A stretch of DNA of 64,000 nucleotides from Blautia sp. OF03-15BH (lineage in GTDB: Bacteria > Bacillota > Clostridia > Lachnospirales > Lachnospiraceae). Under the pieces are notes generated by a model, which saw only the letters and a program-made list of their open reading frames with translations, had not been told where the DNA came from and made no database searches. Location: assembly GCF_003463065.1 (NCBI RefSeq), contig NZ_QSCM01000001.1, forward strand, positions 1-64,000. The letters are read 5' to 3'. The position numbers were made by a program, and so were the translations under genes. Of the stretch, positions 49,325 to 57,698 are shown piece by piece. Positions within the stretch are counted from its first letter, which is position 1. Each line of letters opens with the position of its first letter.

Positions 49325-50590
49325 TTATTCGTGACGCAAAGCGTCGATGGGGTTCAGATTTGCCGCCTTGATGGAAGGCAGAAGTCCGAAAAGAATACCG
49401 ATAAGCATGGAGAACAGAACGGAAACCACAATAACCGGCACGCTGATGGCTGTTGGCGTATCCGTCATATTGGATATGACTTTCGCCAGAATGTTTCCAA
49501 CGATCACGCCGATGATTCCTCCCATGCTGGTAAGAACAGCAGCTTCCGTAAGAAACTGGGCCAGAATCCTTTTTTTCTTGGCTCCGATCGCTTTCTTAAG
49601 GCCGATCTCACTGGTACGCTCGGTAACGGTCACGAGCATGATGTTCATAACACCGATACCACCGACCAGAAGAGAGATCCCTGCGATCCAGATGAGCTGC
49701 TGATTGGCAGCCGTGTTCATCTTCTGCTCTTCCTCGATCTTCTCGATCATCTTGTCTGCTTTATACTTAATGTCGGAGCTTTTTCCCACACTCAGAAGAT
49801 CATTTGCAATGCTTTTTACATCTTTTCCCACAGTCTTCATATAATCCGTGTTTTCTGCTTTGATCACAATGTTCTGCGGTTCATCATACTGAAAGGAAAT
49901 CCCCCAGTCAGCAGAAGGGATATACACCACGCCGCTGCTATCAGAATCGCTCATAAGGCTGTAATACTCATCAACGGAATTGATTACCGGCTGGTACTCA
50001 TCCTTTTTCTGTGCCACACCGACAACGATATAAGGAGAACCACTCAGTTCAATGGTCTTTCCCAGCGGGCTTTCTTCCTGAAAAAGACTGGTGGCAGCCG
50101 TATCATCCAGGATAGCTACCCGGCGGAAATCTGTATAATCCTTCTCTATAAAGCTTCTTCCTGTCCGGATCTCATAGCCGCAGGTATTAAGATAATGGCT
50201 GTCAATCCCCATAATGGACGCACCCTGAAGATTTGTATTCTGATACCAGATATCACTGGAATAGCTCCGGCTGTTGTAAAAGGCAATGTCTTCGACACCT
50301 TCCACATCCAGCATTTTTTCACGGTCGCTCTCTGAAAAGACCGGAACTCCTGCCGGAATCCCACTGTAGTTATCAAATTCATACTCTGAATCAGAGCGGC
50401 AGAGTTTTACATTAACGGTATTGTTTCCTGCTCCCAGAAGATTCTGCTTCAACTGCTCATTGGTTCCCTGAATGGTGGACGCAATGGCAATGATGGATGC
50501 GATACCAATGATGATACCCAACATAGTCAGAAGAGAACGCATCTTGTGAGACCAGACTCCCTGAAAGGATAATCTTATATTTTCTAACAC
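49325..50590 (-). CDS. MacB-type ABC exporter permease
   Basis: A 421-aa FtsX/MacB-family permease. TM1 lies near 17-40, a large extracellular MacB_PCD domain follows (about 45-280), and three C-terminal helices carry the MacB core (GISLLVGGIGVMNIMLVTVTERTSEIGLKKAIGA). The cytoplasmic ATPase is encoded two genes upstream. Together with the adaptor proteins it should pump peptides or toxic compounds out of the cell. Confidence 0.9.
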   Translation of the reverse strand: MLENIRLSFQGVWSHKMRSLLTMLGIIIGIASIIAIASTIQGTNEQLKQNLLGAGNNTVNVKLCRSDSEYEFDNYSGIPAGVPVFSESDREKMLDVEGVEDIAFYNSRSYSSDIWYQNTNLQGASIMGIDSHYLNTCGYEIRTGRSFIEKDYTDFRRVAILDDTAATSLFQEESPLGKTIELSGSPYIVVGVAQKKDEYQPVINSVDEYYSLMSDSDSSGVVYIPSADWGISFQYDEPQNIVIKAENTDYMKTVGKDVKSIANDLLSVGKSSDIKYKADKMIEKIEEEQKMNTAANQQLIWIAGISLLVGGIGVMNIMLVTVTERTSEIGLKKAIGAKKKRILAQFLTEAAVLTSMGGIIGVIVGNILAKVISNMTDTPTAISVPVIVVSVLFSMLIGILFGLLPSIKAANLNPIDALRHE

Positions 50591-50639
50591 TTTTTTCTAC
50601 CTCCGAAAATCGCCTCTGGCGATGGAATTTTGACTTAAC

Positions 50640-50705
50640 CGTGTAAAGCGGACATTCGCAATCTGCCGCTTAGTGCTCCGCGCACTTGAAGCGGGGGAAT
50701 GCTTA
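50640..50705. repeat. Foldable intergenic repeat within the exporter operon
   Basis: On the minus strand ccgcttcaagtgc and gcactaagcgg form a stem, with aagc-attc and gaatgtccgctt as outer arms. The word taaagcggacattcgcaatc (50644-50663) is repeated exactly at 24980-24999, and its first 14 bases at 18006-18019. A REP-like dispersed element is likely. Confidence 0.55.
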
Positions 50706-50712
50706 TCTGCGA

Positions 50713-53700
50713 TCAATAAGCTGCTTCCTCGTAGGCACCTTCGTCGTAAGCTCCTTCCTCATAGGATCCTTCCTCAAAGCTGCCCTCGTCGTAGCTGCCC
50801 TCGTCATAGTTTTCGCCGTCTATATTGTCCATTCCACTGTCAGAATTCTCCATTCCGGAGGAGTTGTCATCCTCATCGTCTGCATACTCGCTTGCTACCT
50901 TGGTCTTCGCTCCCTCTTTGACATTTTTTCCATAGGGAAAAGCAATCGCATCATCGATACTCAGACCCTCTTTGACCTCAATGGTACTGCCGTAAAGAGT
51001 CTTTCCTGTGCGGACATACTGTTTTTTCAGCAGACCGTCTTCTCCCTTAATGTATACATAGCTCTGGCCGTTTTCTTTTCGGATATACATTTTATCAATG
51101 TAAATACTGTTTGAAGAGGTACTGGCATCTTCTTCGATCTTCAGTTCCGCATATTCATAATCGGAAAGACCATCTGCATTCTCAATGTAAGCCAGGAATG
51201 GATAACTGGAGGCATTCGGATTCATATCACTGGACCAGTAATTCTGGGAATTGGTAGGATATTTGGAGATCTCCGTGATTTCCGCAGTAAAAGAAGTATA
51301 GGATTCATAGGAATAACCGCTGATCATGCTTCCAACCTTGACTTTTCCAAGATCCGACTCGCTCAAGGTTCCCTGAACATAAAGGCCGGAATCACTGGTG
51401 ACAAGGATAAAGGCTTTTCCATCCACCTCACCGATGGAAGGATCTCCCACGCTCTTTACTACTCCATGGATACTGCTGGTAATGGTAGATTCGTTGATCT
51501 CACGCTGTGCTTTTTCGATTTTCAGTGCATTCTCTCTTTGATTCAGCTTCAGATCTTTGATTTCTTTTTCCTTATCTTCAATCGCCTTCTTCAGTTCAGA
51601 TGCCGTATAACCGTCACCGCTGTTATCATCCCAGGGCGGCTCATACCAGTCATCGCTTTCTGTCTCCGGTTCTTCTGTTTCATCCGGAAGTTCCGGAACC
51701 ACCTTCTGCAGCCCGGAGGTCGTAAAGATCCAGCTGAGATCCGGTGCAAAAGCTTTTTCCGTAGGAGTGGTGCCGCGGATGATAATGGATTTGATAAAAC
51801 CGCCGGACATCTCATCGCCCTCACGGATCTCAAGAACAGCATAACAGCCTTCCCCGTCTCCCTTCATTCCTCCATTCTTTCTGGAGGTTCCGGCCTCATT
51901 AAAGCCCAGGATCCGGTTCATAAAGGATGCCCGGATCACTGCTCCGTCTGCGCAGAAGAATACATAAGGAGATTCCTTTGTTCCTTCCCCTTTATAAGGT
52001 TTCGTATTGTATGTCAGGACTTTTTTTGCCTTGATCTTATCCAGCGGAGAGGGTTCCGGTTCTTCTGTCTCTGTTGCCGGTTCTGTCACTGGTTCTTCCG
52101 TTTCCGTTGTCGGCTCTGTTACCGGCTCCTCCGTCTCTGTCACCGGCTCTTCCGTTTCACTGACCGGTTCTGTTGCCTGCGTCTCTGTCTCACTGCCTGG
52201 CTCCGTTGCCTGTGTTTCTGTCACAGGTTCTGTTGCCTGCGTTTCTGTGACGTGTTCCGTCTCCCGCGGTTCTTCTGTCTCCGGGGAACCGTTTTCCGTC
52301 GGATCTGTCTCTCTGCCTGTGGTGTCACTCTCGCTCTCCGTACCAGCTGCCTCTGTGGGATTGGTATTTCCGCCGATAATGATATCCGTGATCTCACCGG
52401 AACCATTCTGATTTCCGGAAATATTATTTTTCCCTTCATCAGAAATCGTCTCTGTCCAGAAATCTTTTCCATTTTCTGCCGTCAGCCTGCTTCCGTCCCC
52501 TTCTGTCTCGTTTACAGGAAGCTGTACGCCTGTCGATGCAAAGCGCCATTTCGTATCTTTATCAAAAGCCTTATCCGTTTCTTTGGTTCCATCGATATCC
52601 AGAGTGTTCAGGACCTCGCCGTCAGCCTGATTTTCCTTCCGGATCTCCAGTCTGGCGTAACAGCCCTGGCCATCCTCTGTCATTCCGCCGCCTTCTCTTA
52701 CGGAACCGTCTTCTACAAAGCCTAGGATCTTATTTAAGAAAGAACCCTGGATCACCGCTCCGTCTGCACAGAGAAACACATAGGGATTTTCTTTTGTCCC
52801 GTCTCCCTCTGAGGGTTTGCTCCGATAAGTCAGCATTTTAAGGATCTTATCCTCCGTCTTGACCGCAGGTGCGGGATCATTTCCACCCAGTCCGTTTCCT
52901 GATGACGGATCCAGTGTGATCATATCAGAACTTTCTGCTTCCTGATCCTGTACAGCCGCAGCCCCGGCAGATGATGGTTCTGGCACTGTCGTTTCCGGTG
53001 CTTTTGTTTCCGGTACCGCTGTCTCTGCTGCCTGTGTTTCCGGTGCTGCCGTCTCTGGCGCCTGTGTTTCCGGTGCTGCTGTTTCCGGTACTGTCGTTTC
53101 CGGGCTTGTCTCTGGCGCCTGCGTTTCCGGCGCTGCTGTCTCTGCTGCTGCCGTTTCAGGCGTCTGCGTTTCTTCTCCACCCTCTGCCGCTGCGGTCAGA
53201 TTCATCGGATTCAGGATTGCTTTCGCCTGATCATCGGTCATGCTGTCAGAATCCGAATCGCTTCCGCTGTCATCATTTTCCCAGTTGGAAAGATCTGATG
53301 AGCCAGAGGAAGAGCTGTCTGCCACCGGTGTGATACTCTTCAGCTTCTTCAGATCCTTTTCTGCTCCCTTGATCTCCAGTTCTATGGACTTTCCTTCCAG
53401 CTGATAAGATTCCAGATTCAGCTCCAGAAGCGTCGTATCATAAGATAGAAGCTTATCTCCCACTTTCACCTTGTCGCCTTCTTTTACATAAACCTGGTCA
53501 ACAAGATTATTAGATTCCAGATGGACTTCCTGATTTGCTTTTGAGGTAATGGTTCCGCTGGAACTGGTCTCACTTCCCCAATATCCCTGGTTTAAATTCG
53601 CCACAGAGGTAACCTCCACCGGATCACCTCCGTTTTTCACCAGATGGTAAATGCCATAACCGCCGCCACCTACTGCTGCCAGTGAAAAAATTGTGATTAG

Positions 53701-53721
53701 TATGATCGTACGCTTTTTCAC
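50713..53721 (-). CDS. Giant HlyD/MFP-type adaptor protein with a duplicated inserted domain
   Basis: A 1002-aa membrane-fusion protein. An N-terminal anchor (5-25) and a half-lipoyl region (NLVDQVYVKEGDKVKVGDKL) start it; the matching coiled-coil, barrel and C-terminal parts resume only after residue 690 (SELKKAIEDKEKEIKDLK, then STITSSIHGVVKSVGDP). Between them sit two copies of one unknown domain of about 110 residues (288-403 and 566-673), flanked by Pro-Glu-Thr-rich linkers (180-255 and 455-560). The tail (945-1002) is acidic with D/E-E-G-S/A-Y repeats. Ordinary adaptors are about 400 aa. Second adaptor of the operon. Confidence 0.88.
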   Translation of the reverse strand: MKKRTIILITIFSLAAVGGGGYGIYHLVKNGGDPVEVTSVANLNQGYWGSETSSSGTITSKANQEVHLESNNLVDQVYVKEGDKVKVGDKLLSYDTTLLELNLESYQLEGKSIELEIKGAEKDLKKLKSITPVADSSSSGSSDLSNWENDDSGSDSDSDSMTDDQAKAILNPMNLTAAAEGGEETQTPETAAAETAAPETQAPETSPETTVPETAAPETQAPETAAPETQAAETAVPETKAPETTVPEPSSAGAAAVQDQEAESSDMITLDPSSGNGLGGNDPAPAVKTEDKILKMLTYRSKPSEGDGTKENPYVFLCADGAVIQGSFLNKILGFVEDGSVREGGGMTEDGQGCYARLEIRKENQADGEVLNTLDIDGTKETDKAFDKDTKWRFASTGVQLPVNETEGDGSRLTAENGKDFWTETISDEGKNNISGNQNGSGEITDIIIGGNTNPTEAAGTESESDTTGRETDPTENGSPETEEPRETEHVTETQATEPVTETQATEPGSETETQATEPVSETEEPVTETEEPVTEPTTETEEPVTEPATETEEPEPSPLDKIKAKKVLTYNTKPYKGEGTKESPYVFFCADGAVIRASFMNRILGFNEAGTSRKNGGMKGDGEGCYAVLEIREGDEMSGGFIKSIIIRGTTPTEKAFAPDLSWIFTTSGLQKVVPELPDETEEPETESDDWYEPPWDDNSGDGYTASELKKAIEDKEKEIKDLKLNQRENALKIEKAQREINESTITSSIHGVVKSVGDPSIGEVDGKAFILVTSDSGLYVQGTLSESDLGKVKVGSMISGYSYESYTSFTAEITEISKYPTNSQNYWSSDMNPNASSYPFLAYIENADGLSDYEYAELKIEEDASTSSNSIYIDKMYIRKENGQSYVYIKGEDGLLKKQYVRTGKTLYGSTIEVKEGLSIDDAIAFPYGKNVKEGAKTKVASEYADDEDDNSSGMENSDSGMDNIDGENYDEGSYDEGSFEEGSYEEGAYDEGAYEEAAY

Positions 53722-54407
53722 AGCGTCACCTCCTGAGGCTTGTATTCCGATATCTCACCATCGAAAATGTCAACTCTTCGTTTCGCAAATCCGGCTACGT
53801 GACTGTCATGGGTGATCATGATCACGGTCACTCCTTCCTGATTCAAGGTAGTAAAAAGATCCATAACCTGGGCACTGGACTTGGAATCCAGAGCTCCGGT
53901 CGGTTCATCGGCCAGAAGGATCTTCGGCTGGTTTACCATAGCCCTTGCAATAGCAACTCTCTGCTTCTGACCACCGGACAGCTGGTTCGGCACGAAATCC
54001 AGACGGTCGGACAGTCCTACTTTATCCAGAGCTGCCGCCGCCCGTTTTAACCGTTCCTTCTTGCTCACACCGGCATAAATGAGAGGCAGGGCCACATTTT
54101 CCACTGCTGTCTGTCTGGGAAGCAGCTGGAAGTTCTGGAAAACGAACCCCAGTTTATTCAGCCGTACATCCGCCAGTGCATTTTCACTCAGATTCAGGAT
54201 ATCCAGGCCATCCAGTCTGAAATCGCCCTTCGTAGGCTTGTCCAGACAGCCAATGATATTCATCAGTGTCGATTTTCCAGAACCGGAAGGTCCCATGATC
54301 GCCAGATACTCTCCGTTTTCCACATTCAGATTGACGTCCTTAAGCACAGGAACCACCATGTTGCCCGGATAATAGTCTTTATAAATATGATGCATTTCCA
54401 AAATCAA
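53718..54407 (-). CDS. MacB-type ABC exporter ATPase
   Basis: A 229-aa nucleotide-binding subunit of the LolD/MacB group: Walker A GPSGSGKST, signature LSGGQKQRVAIARAMV, Walker B ILLADEPTGALD and switch ITHDSH. It overlaps the start of the giant adaptor by ATGA-type coupling, and the first adaptor gene ends 3 bases before it. It works with the permease at 49325-50590. Confidence 0.95.
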   Translation of the reverse strand: MILEMHHIYKDYYPGNMVVPVLKDVNLNVENGEYLAIMGPSGSGKSTLMNIIGCLDKPTKGDFRLDGLDILNLSENALADVRLNKLGFVFQNFQLLPRQTAVENVALPLIYAGVSKKERLKRAAAALDKVGLSDRLDFVPNQLSGGQKQRVAIARAMVNQPKILLADEPTGALDSKSSAQVMDLFTTLNQEGVTVIMITHDSHVAGFAKRRVDIFDGEISEYKPQEVTL

Positions 54408-54410
54408 GGC

Positions 54411-55964
54411 TTATTCCTCCCCTGCGCCAGCGGTCTCTTCTTCTCCGTTTGTGAAATCTGCGTCTCCGGAACCATCCTCATCCAGATACTCTCCGTCATC
54501 CGTATAGGCACCATCCTCATAATAGGCATCGTCCCCTTCCAGATCATCACTGCCGGCCTCCAGACCGGCCTCATCATAGGAGCCATCATCTTCCAGATAT
54601 TCTTCTCCTGTTTCAGACGTATCACCATCATAGGAATTCTCATCTTCTTCGCTGTAATCACTATAGGTTCCGTCTCCACCGTTGATATAGGTCTCCCCGT
54701 CTCCGATACCGCTGGCACTGGCTGCCCCGGTTCCGATGGTGGCATTCTCAACATTGCGTTCTGCTTTCATGCCAGCCTCGATGTCAGAAGACGGAAATGC
54801 AATATAATCTTCTCTGGTGAGTCCGTCTGTGATCTCATAAAGATCCAGTTCCTCATCGTATTCTCCGAGAGTGACCTTGCGCTCCTCCATCCGGTCTTTG
54901 GAATCCGCTGCCCAGACGTAAGCGGTTCCATCACCATTCTGCACAAGATAATAGCTGTTCAGCCAGACGCCATCCTGATGCTTGTACTGCCCGTTATCGA
55001 TCTCTACATAGACATGCTGACCCAGGATCAGATCACTGGAATCATCCAGTTCCACATAGAAATTATAATTGCTGCTGGTGTTGTCACCGGAACTGCCTCC
55101 ATAAGAATAATTATCATTGTTGTTCTGTGCAGTCTTCTCCGTATCCAGGCTTCCCATGGTGCCGTTCCAGGTTTCTTTATCATTCACTCTGGAATGAACA
55201 ATGACAGGAAGACCTTCCTGAACGGAATTGCGGTTCTGCTCATTGGCAGTCGCTTTTACACGGTAATTTCCGGTGGAAAGAACAGTCATAAAGGCGTTGC
55301 TGTCATCGTTGCCGTATCCAGAAGAACTGCTGCCTGCATCCTCATTGATGCTCTTGATAATTCCATCCATCTCCGACTGTACGGTAGCGTTTGCAATCGT
55401 ATTTTTCAGCTGCTCGATGGTCACGTTCTGTTTCTTCAGATCATACTGGCTTTTCTTCAGCGAGTTTTCCTTGGTCTGGATCAGGTTCGTATATTCCAGA
55501 CGCTGATCCTCGTCCTTTACCTTGGCCAGTTCCTTATTCATCGTATCGATCTGTTTCTGCGTCGTCTCGATATCAGAAGTCAGACGATCCAGCTCGATCT
55601 GGGCATCCACCAGGTTCTCTTCTGCTTCAGAAGTATCATACGTAAAAAGATCCTGTCCGGCTTTTACCTGATCTCCCTCTACCACATAGATCTCTTTGAT
55701 CTTTTTATCGCTGGAGGCCTCGATCTTCCAGGTCTTCTGTGGTTCAATGACACCACTGAAGCGCTGATTCACACCACTCACTTCCGGATTTAATATTTTC
55801 TCAACAGAATCCACATAGACACTGCCTTCCGTTGTATTCGTTTTTTTCAAAAAAGACAGTTCCAACGTTCCGTCCTGTACCTTTTTCCAGACAACGACAC
55901 CGGAACCTCCTGCGGCAATGACAGCCACAAGAACCACTCCGGCAACCACTTTCTTTTTTTTCAT
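54411..55964 (-). CDS. HlyD/MFP-type adaptor protein
   Basis: A 517-aa adaptor with an N-terminal anchor (7-28), a half-lipoyl motif (IYVVEGDQVKAGQDLFTYD), a coiled-coil hairpin (about 110-190: LVDAQIELDRLTSDIETTQK), the second lipoyl half (TVQSEMDGIIKSINED), a Gly/Ser/Asn loop and a C-terminal barrel. The last 90 residues are acidic repeats with D/E-D-G-x-Y words. It is the first gene of the operon and probably pairs with the giant adaptor, since the two share architecture and acidic tails. Confidence 0.9.
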   Translation of the reverse strand: MKKKKVVAGVVLVAVIAAGGSGVVVWKKVQDGTLELSFLKKTNTTEGSVYVDSVEKILNPEVSGVNQRFSGVIEPQKTWKIEASSDKKIKEIYVVEGDQVKAGQDLFTYDTSEAEENLVDAQIELDRLTSDIETTQKQIDTMNKELAKVKDEDQRLEYTNLIQTKENSLKKSQYDLKKQNVTIEQLKNTIANATVQSEMDGIIKSINEDAGSSSSGYGNDDSNAFMTVLSTGNYRVKATANEQNRNSVQEGLPVIVHSRVNDKETWNGTMGSLDTEKTAQNNNDNYSYGGSSGDNTSSNYNFYVELDDSSDLILGQHVYVEIDNGQYKHQDGVWLNSYYLVQNGDGTAYVWAADSKDRMEERKVTLGEYDEELDLYEITDGLTREDYIAFPSSDIEAGMKAERNVENATIGTGAASASGIGDGETYINGGDGTYSDYSEEDENSYDGDTSETGEEYLEDDGSYDEAGLEAGSDDLEGDDAYYEDGAYTDDGEYLDEDGSGDADFTNGEEETAGAGEE

Positions 55965-56028
55965 GGTCTCCTCCTAACAATTGATGCACTCATCAGGCGC
56001 CTTTCATCCTTCCTGCTCCTGTTTACTG

Positions 56029-56062
56029 TGCCATTATAGCACGTTCATTTAGGCGTGCCTAC
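56029..56062 (-). promoter_or_regulatory. Promoter region of the ABC exporter operon with dyads
   Basis: A perfect TATAAT (56033-56038, minus strand) lies inside the dyad gtgc-tataatg-gcac, with a second small dyad ggcacgcc just upstream. No good -35 box is present, which suggests activator control. Confidence 0.5.
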
Positions 56063-56175
56063 TTAATTTTCCCTTAACCTTCCGTATTTTATCTGAATTT
56101 TGTGTTGATTCTGTGAAGCTTTGTCTTATTTCTCTCCCAATGAAGCCAAAACCTGGGTCTTTCCCGTATGGATAT

Positions 56176-56204
56176 TTGACACAACGCCCCTTTTCCGATA
56201 AAAT
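56176..56204 (+). promoter_or_regulatory. Promoter of the DUF1294 gene
   Basis: A perfect TTGACA (56176-56181) and TAAAAT (56199-56204) lie 17 bases apart, 41 bases before the ATG. Confidence 0.75.
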
Positions 56205-56244
56205 GAGGATGCTATATATTACCCTTGCTAAAGAAAGGATTTTT

Positions 56245-56523
56245 ATGATGCGATTATTCATCGGATGGTGCATTCTTTTCAGCTTCATCGGTTTCTGTTC
56301 CATGGGGATCGACAAGAGAAAGGCCCGGCTTGGGAAATGGCGGATCCCTGAGAGAACCCTTTTTCTCATTGCCATTCTCGGCGGTTCTCCCGGTTCTATT
56401 GCCGGTATGTACCTGTTCCACCACAAAACACGGCATCCCTCTTTCCGTTATGGCTTGCCGCTGATCTTTTTCCTGGAGTTTGGTGCGGTCTGCATGCTCT
56501 GCCGCCTGAGATTTCCAGCCTGA
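56245..56523 (+). CDS. DUF1294-family small membrane protein
   Basis: A 92-aa protein with three hydrophobic segments, recognised as DUF1294 from GIDKRKARLGKWRIPERTLFLIAILGGSPGS (split in shorter blocks) and the HHKTRHPSFRYGLP motif. Function unknown. Start at the first of two ATGs (56245), with AAAGGA upstream. The lipoprotein gene follows 21 bases later. Confidence 0.82.
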   Translation: MMRLFIGWCILFSFIGFCSMGIDKRKARLGKWRIPERTLFLIAILGGSPGSIAGMYLFHHKTRHPSFRYGLPLIFFLEFGAVCMLCRLRFPA

Positions 56524-56544
56524 CCGACGCATAAGGAGGCGCTT

Positions 56545-57612
56545 ATGAAAAAAATACGGAATATCCTTTTTCTCTTTCTGGCTCTGCTGCTTACGGGCTG
56601 CGGTGCCAAGACACCGGAGAAGCTGGTCCGTTCCGAACTGGAGCAGATCAAAAAGCTGGACGAAAAGACCATCCGGAATTTTGTTTCCTACCAGGACATT
56701 GTCCAGAATAAAATGCGGGACACCGATGTCGGAGAAGAAACCACTGAAGCCGTCCGGCTTTTCTTTCAGAATTTTGACTACTCTGTTCTTTCCACAGAAT
56801 CTGCCGATGACAAGGCAGAAGTCATCGTAGAGATCCGGAACCTGGATTCCCGTTCCCTTGCCCATGATCTTTGCCTGTCCCTGACCCGGATCGCTGCGGA
56901 TCCACGGGCATCCCAGACGGATACCATGAATTCCTACTTTACAGTGCTTCGTGATATCCTGAAAAGCAACACCTATGAGACAGCCCGCACAGAAGCACAT
57001 TTTAACCTGATCCGTCAGTCCGGAAACTGGGTCATCCAGACCACCGATTCTCTGAAGGATGAAATCGTCGGCGGTCTTATCAGTGCCCTGCAGGATCCCT
57101 ATCTCCTGACACCAGAAGAGGTAGCAACTGCCACACTGGATGTTTTCACCGACTTTTCGCCGGAAGACTGGATCTCTTACCTCGACATGCATGACGTCTT
57201 TGCCATCGGAAGCGAACAGTCTGATCAGGTAGATCAAAGCCTGGCAGCCCGGATTGCCTCCTGCTTTCAGTATAAGGTCACACAGCTCCGTGTCGATCAT
57301 GAGGACGCCACAGCCAGTGCAGACATTACCAGTCTCGATATGACCTCTGTACTGAAAGCTTATCGTAAAAAGCTCCTGGCTTACGCAGAAACCACAGAAT
57401 CGCTCCGGGCTTCGGATTCTGAGATCGCAGATAAATCTGCCGGATTTTTAAAAGAAGCACTGGATGAAAACGAAGACACCATCCTCCGCTCTGTTCCCCT
57501 TACCTTTCATAACAACGGGTCTGCCTGGGAAATGAGCATCGGTGAAGAATTCAGCGAAGTGCTCCTTGGCGGCTCGGAAGATGCTTTAAATGCTTTTCAT
57601 GACAATGAATGA
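56545..57612 (+). CDS. Lipoprotein of unknown function
   Basis: A 355-aa protein with a type II signal (ILFLFLALLLTGCGA, Cys 19), so it is attached to the outer face of the membrane. The mature part is mostly helical with two repeats of a pattern E-x-x-L-D-x-F-x-x-F. It resembles DUF5105/DUF4878-type lipoproteins of Firmicutes, which I cannot confirm. Co-directional with the DUF1294 gene and likely co-transcribed. It ends in a terminator shared with hisS. Confidence 0.75.
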   Translation: MKKIRNILFLFLALLLTGCGAKTPEKLVRSELEQIKKLDEKTIRNFVSYQDIVQNKMRDTDVGEETTEAVRLFFQNFDYSVLSTESADDKAEVIVEIRNLDSRSLAHDLCLSLTRIAADPRASQTDTMNSYFTVLRDILKSNTYETARTEAHFNLIRQSGNWVIQTTDSLKDEIVGGLISALQDPYLLTPEEVATATLDVFTDFSPEDWISYLDMHDVFAIGSEQSDQVDQSLAARIASCFQYKVTQLRVDHEDATASADITSLDMTSVLKAYRKKLLAYAETTESLRASDSEIADKSAGFLKEALDENEDTILRSVPLTFHNNGSAWEMSIGEEFSEVLLGGSEDALNAFHDNE

Positions 57613-57624
57613 CAAATCACCTTT

Positions 57625-57674
57625 AAAAACCGCTGCCCGGTTAAGAGATACTCTTTCCTGGCAGCGGTTTTTTG
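57625..57674. terminator. Bidirectional terminator
   Basis: Perfect arms aaaccgctgcc and ggcagcggttt flanked by A and T runs, between the convergent lipoprotein and hisS genes. Confidence 0.9.
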
Positions 57675-57698
57675 TTTTCGATTATAAGTCTTTTTTCT

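Noticed and set aside
51466..52725. 419-codon Cys/Arg/Phe-rich plus-strand frame inside the giant adaptor
   Set aside because: It is the antisense reading of the PET-rich linkers, which gives repetitive nonsense.
52050..53180. Tandem repeats that look CRISPR-like at a glance
   Set aside because: They are codon-level repeats of Pro-Glu-Thr words within one reading frame, with irregular spacing and no unique spacers.
54387..55793. 468-codon Ile-rich plus-strand frame opposite the first adaptor
   Set aside because: Shadow of an acidic, repeat-rich gene; no start site.
56254..57300. 348-codon minus-strand frame across the DUF1294 and lipoprotein genes
   Set aside because: Antisense to two genes with proper starts, ribosome sites and a lipobox.
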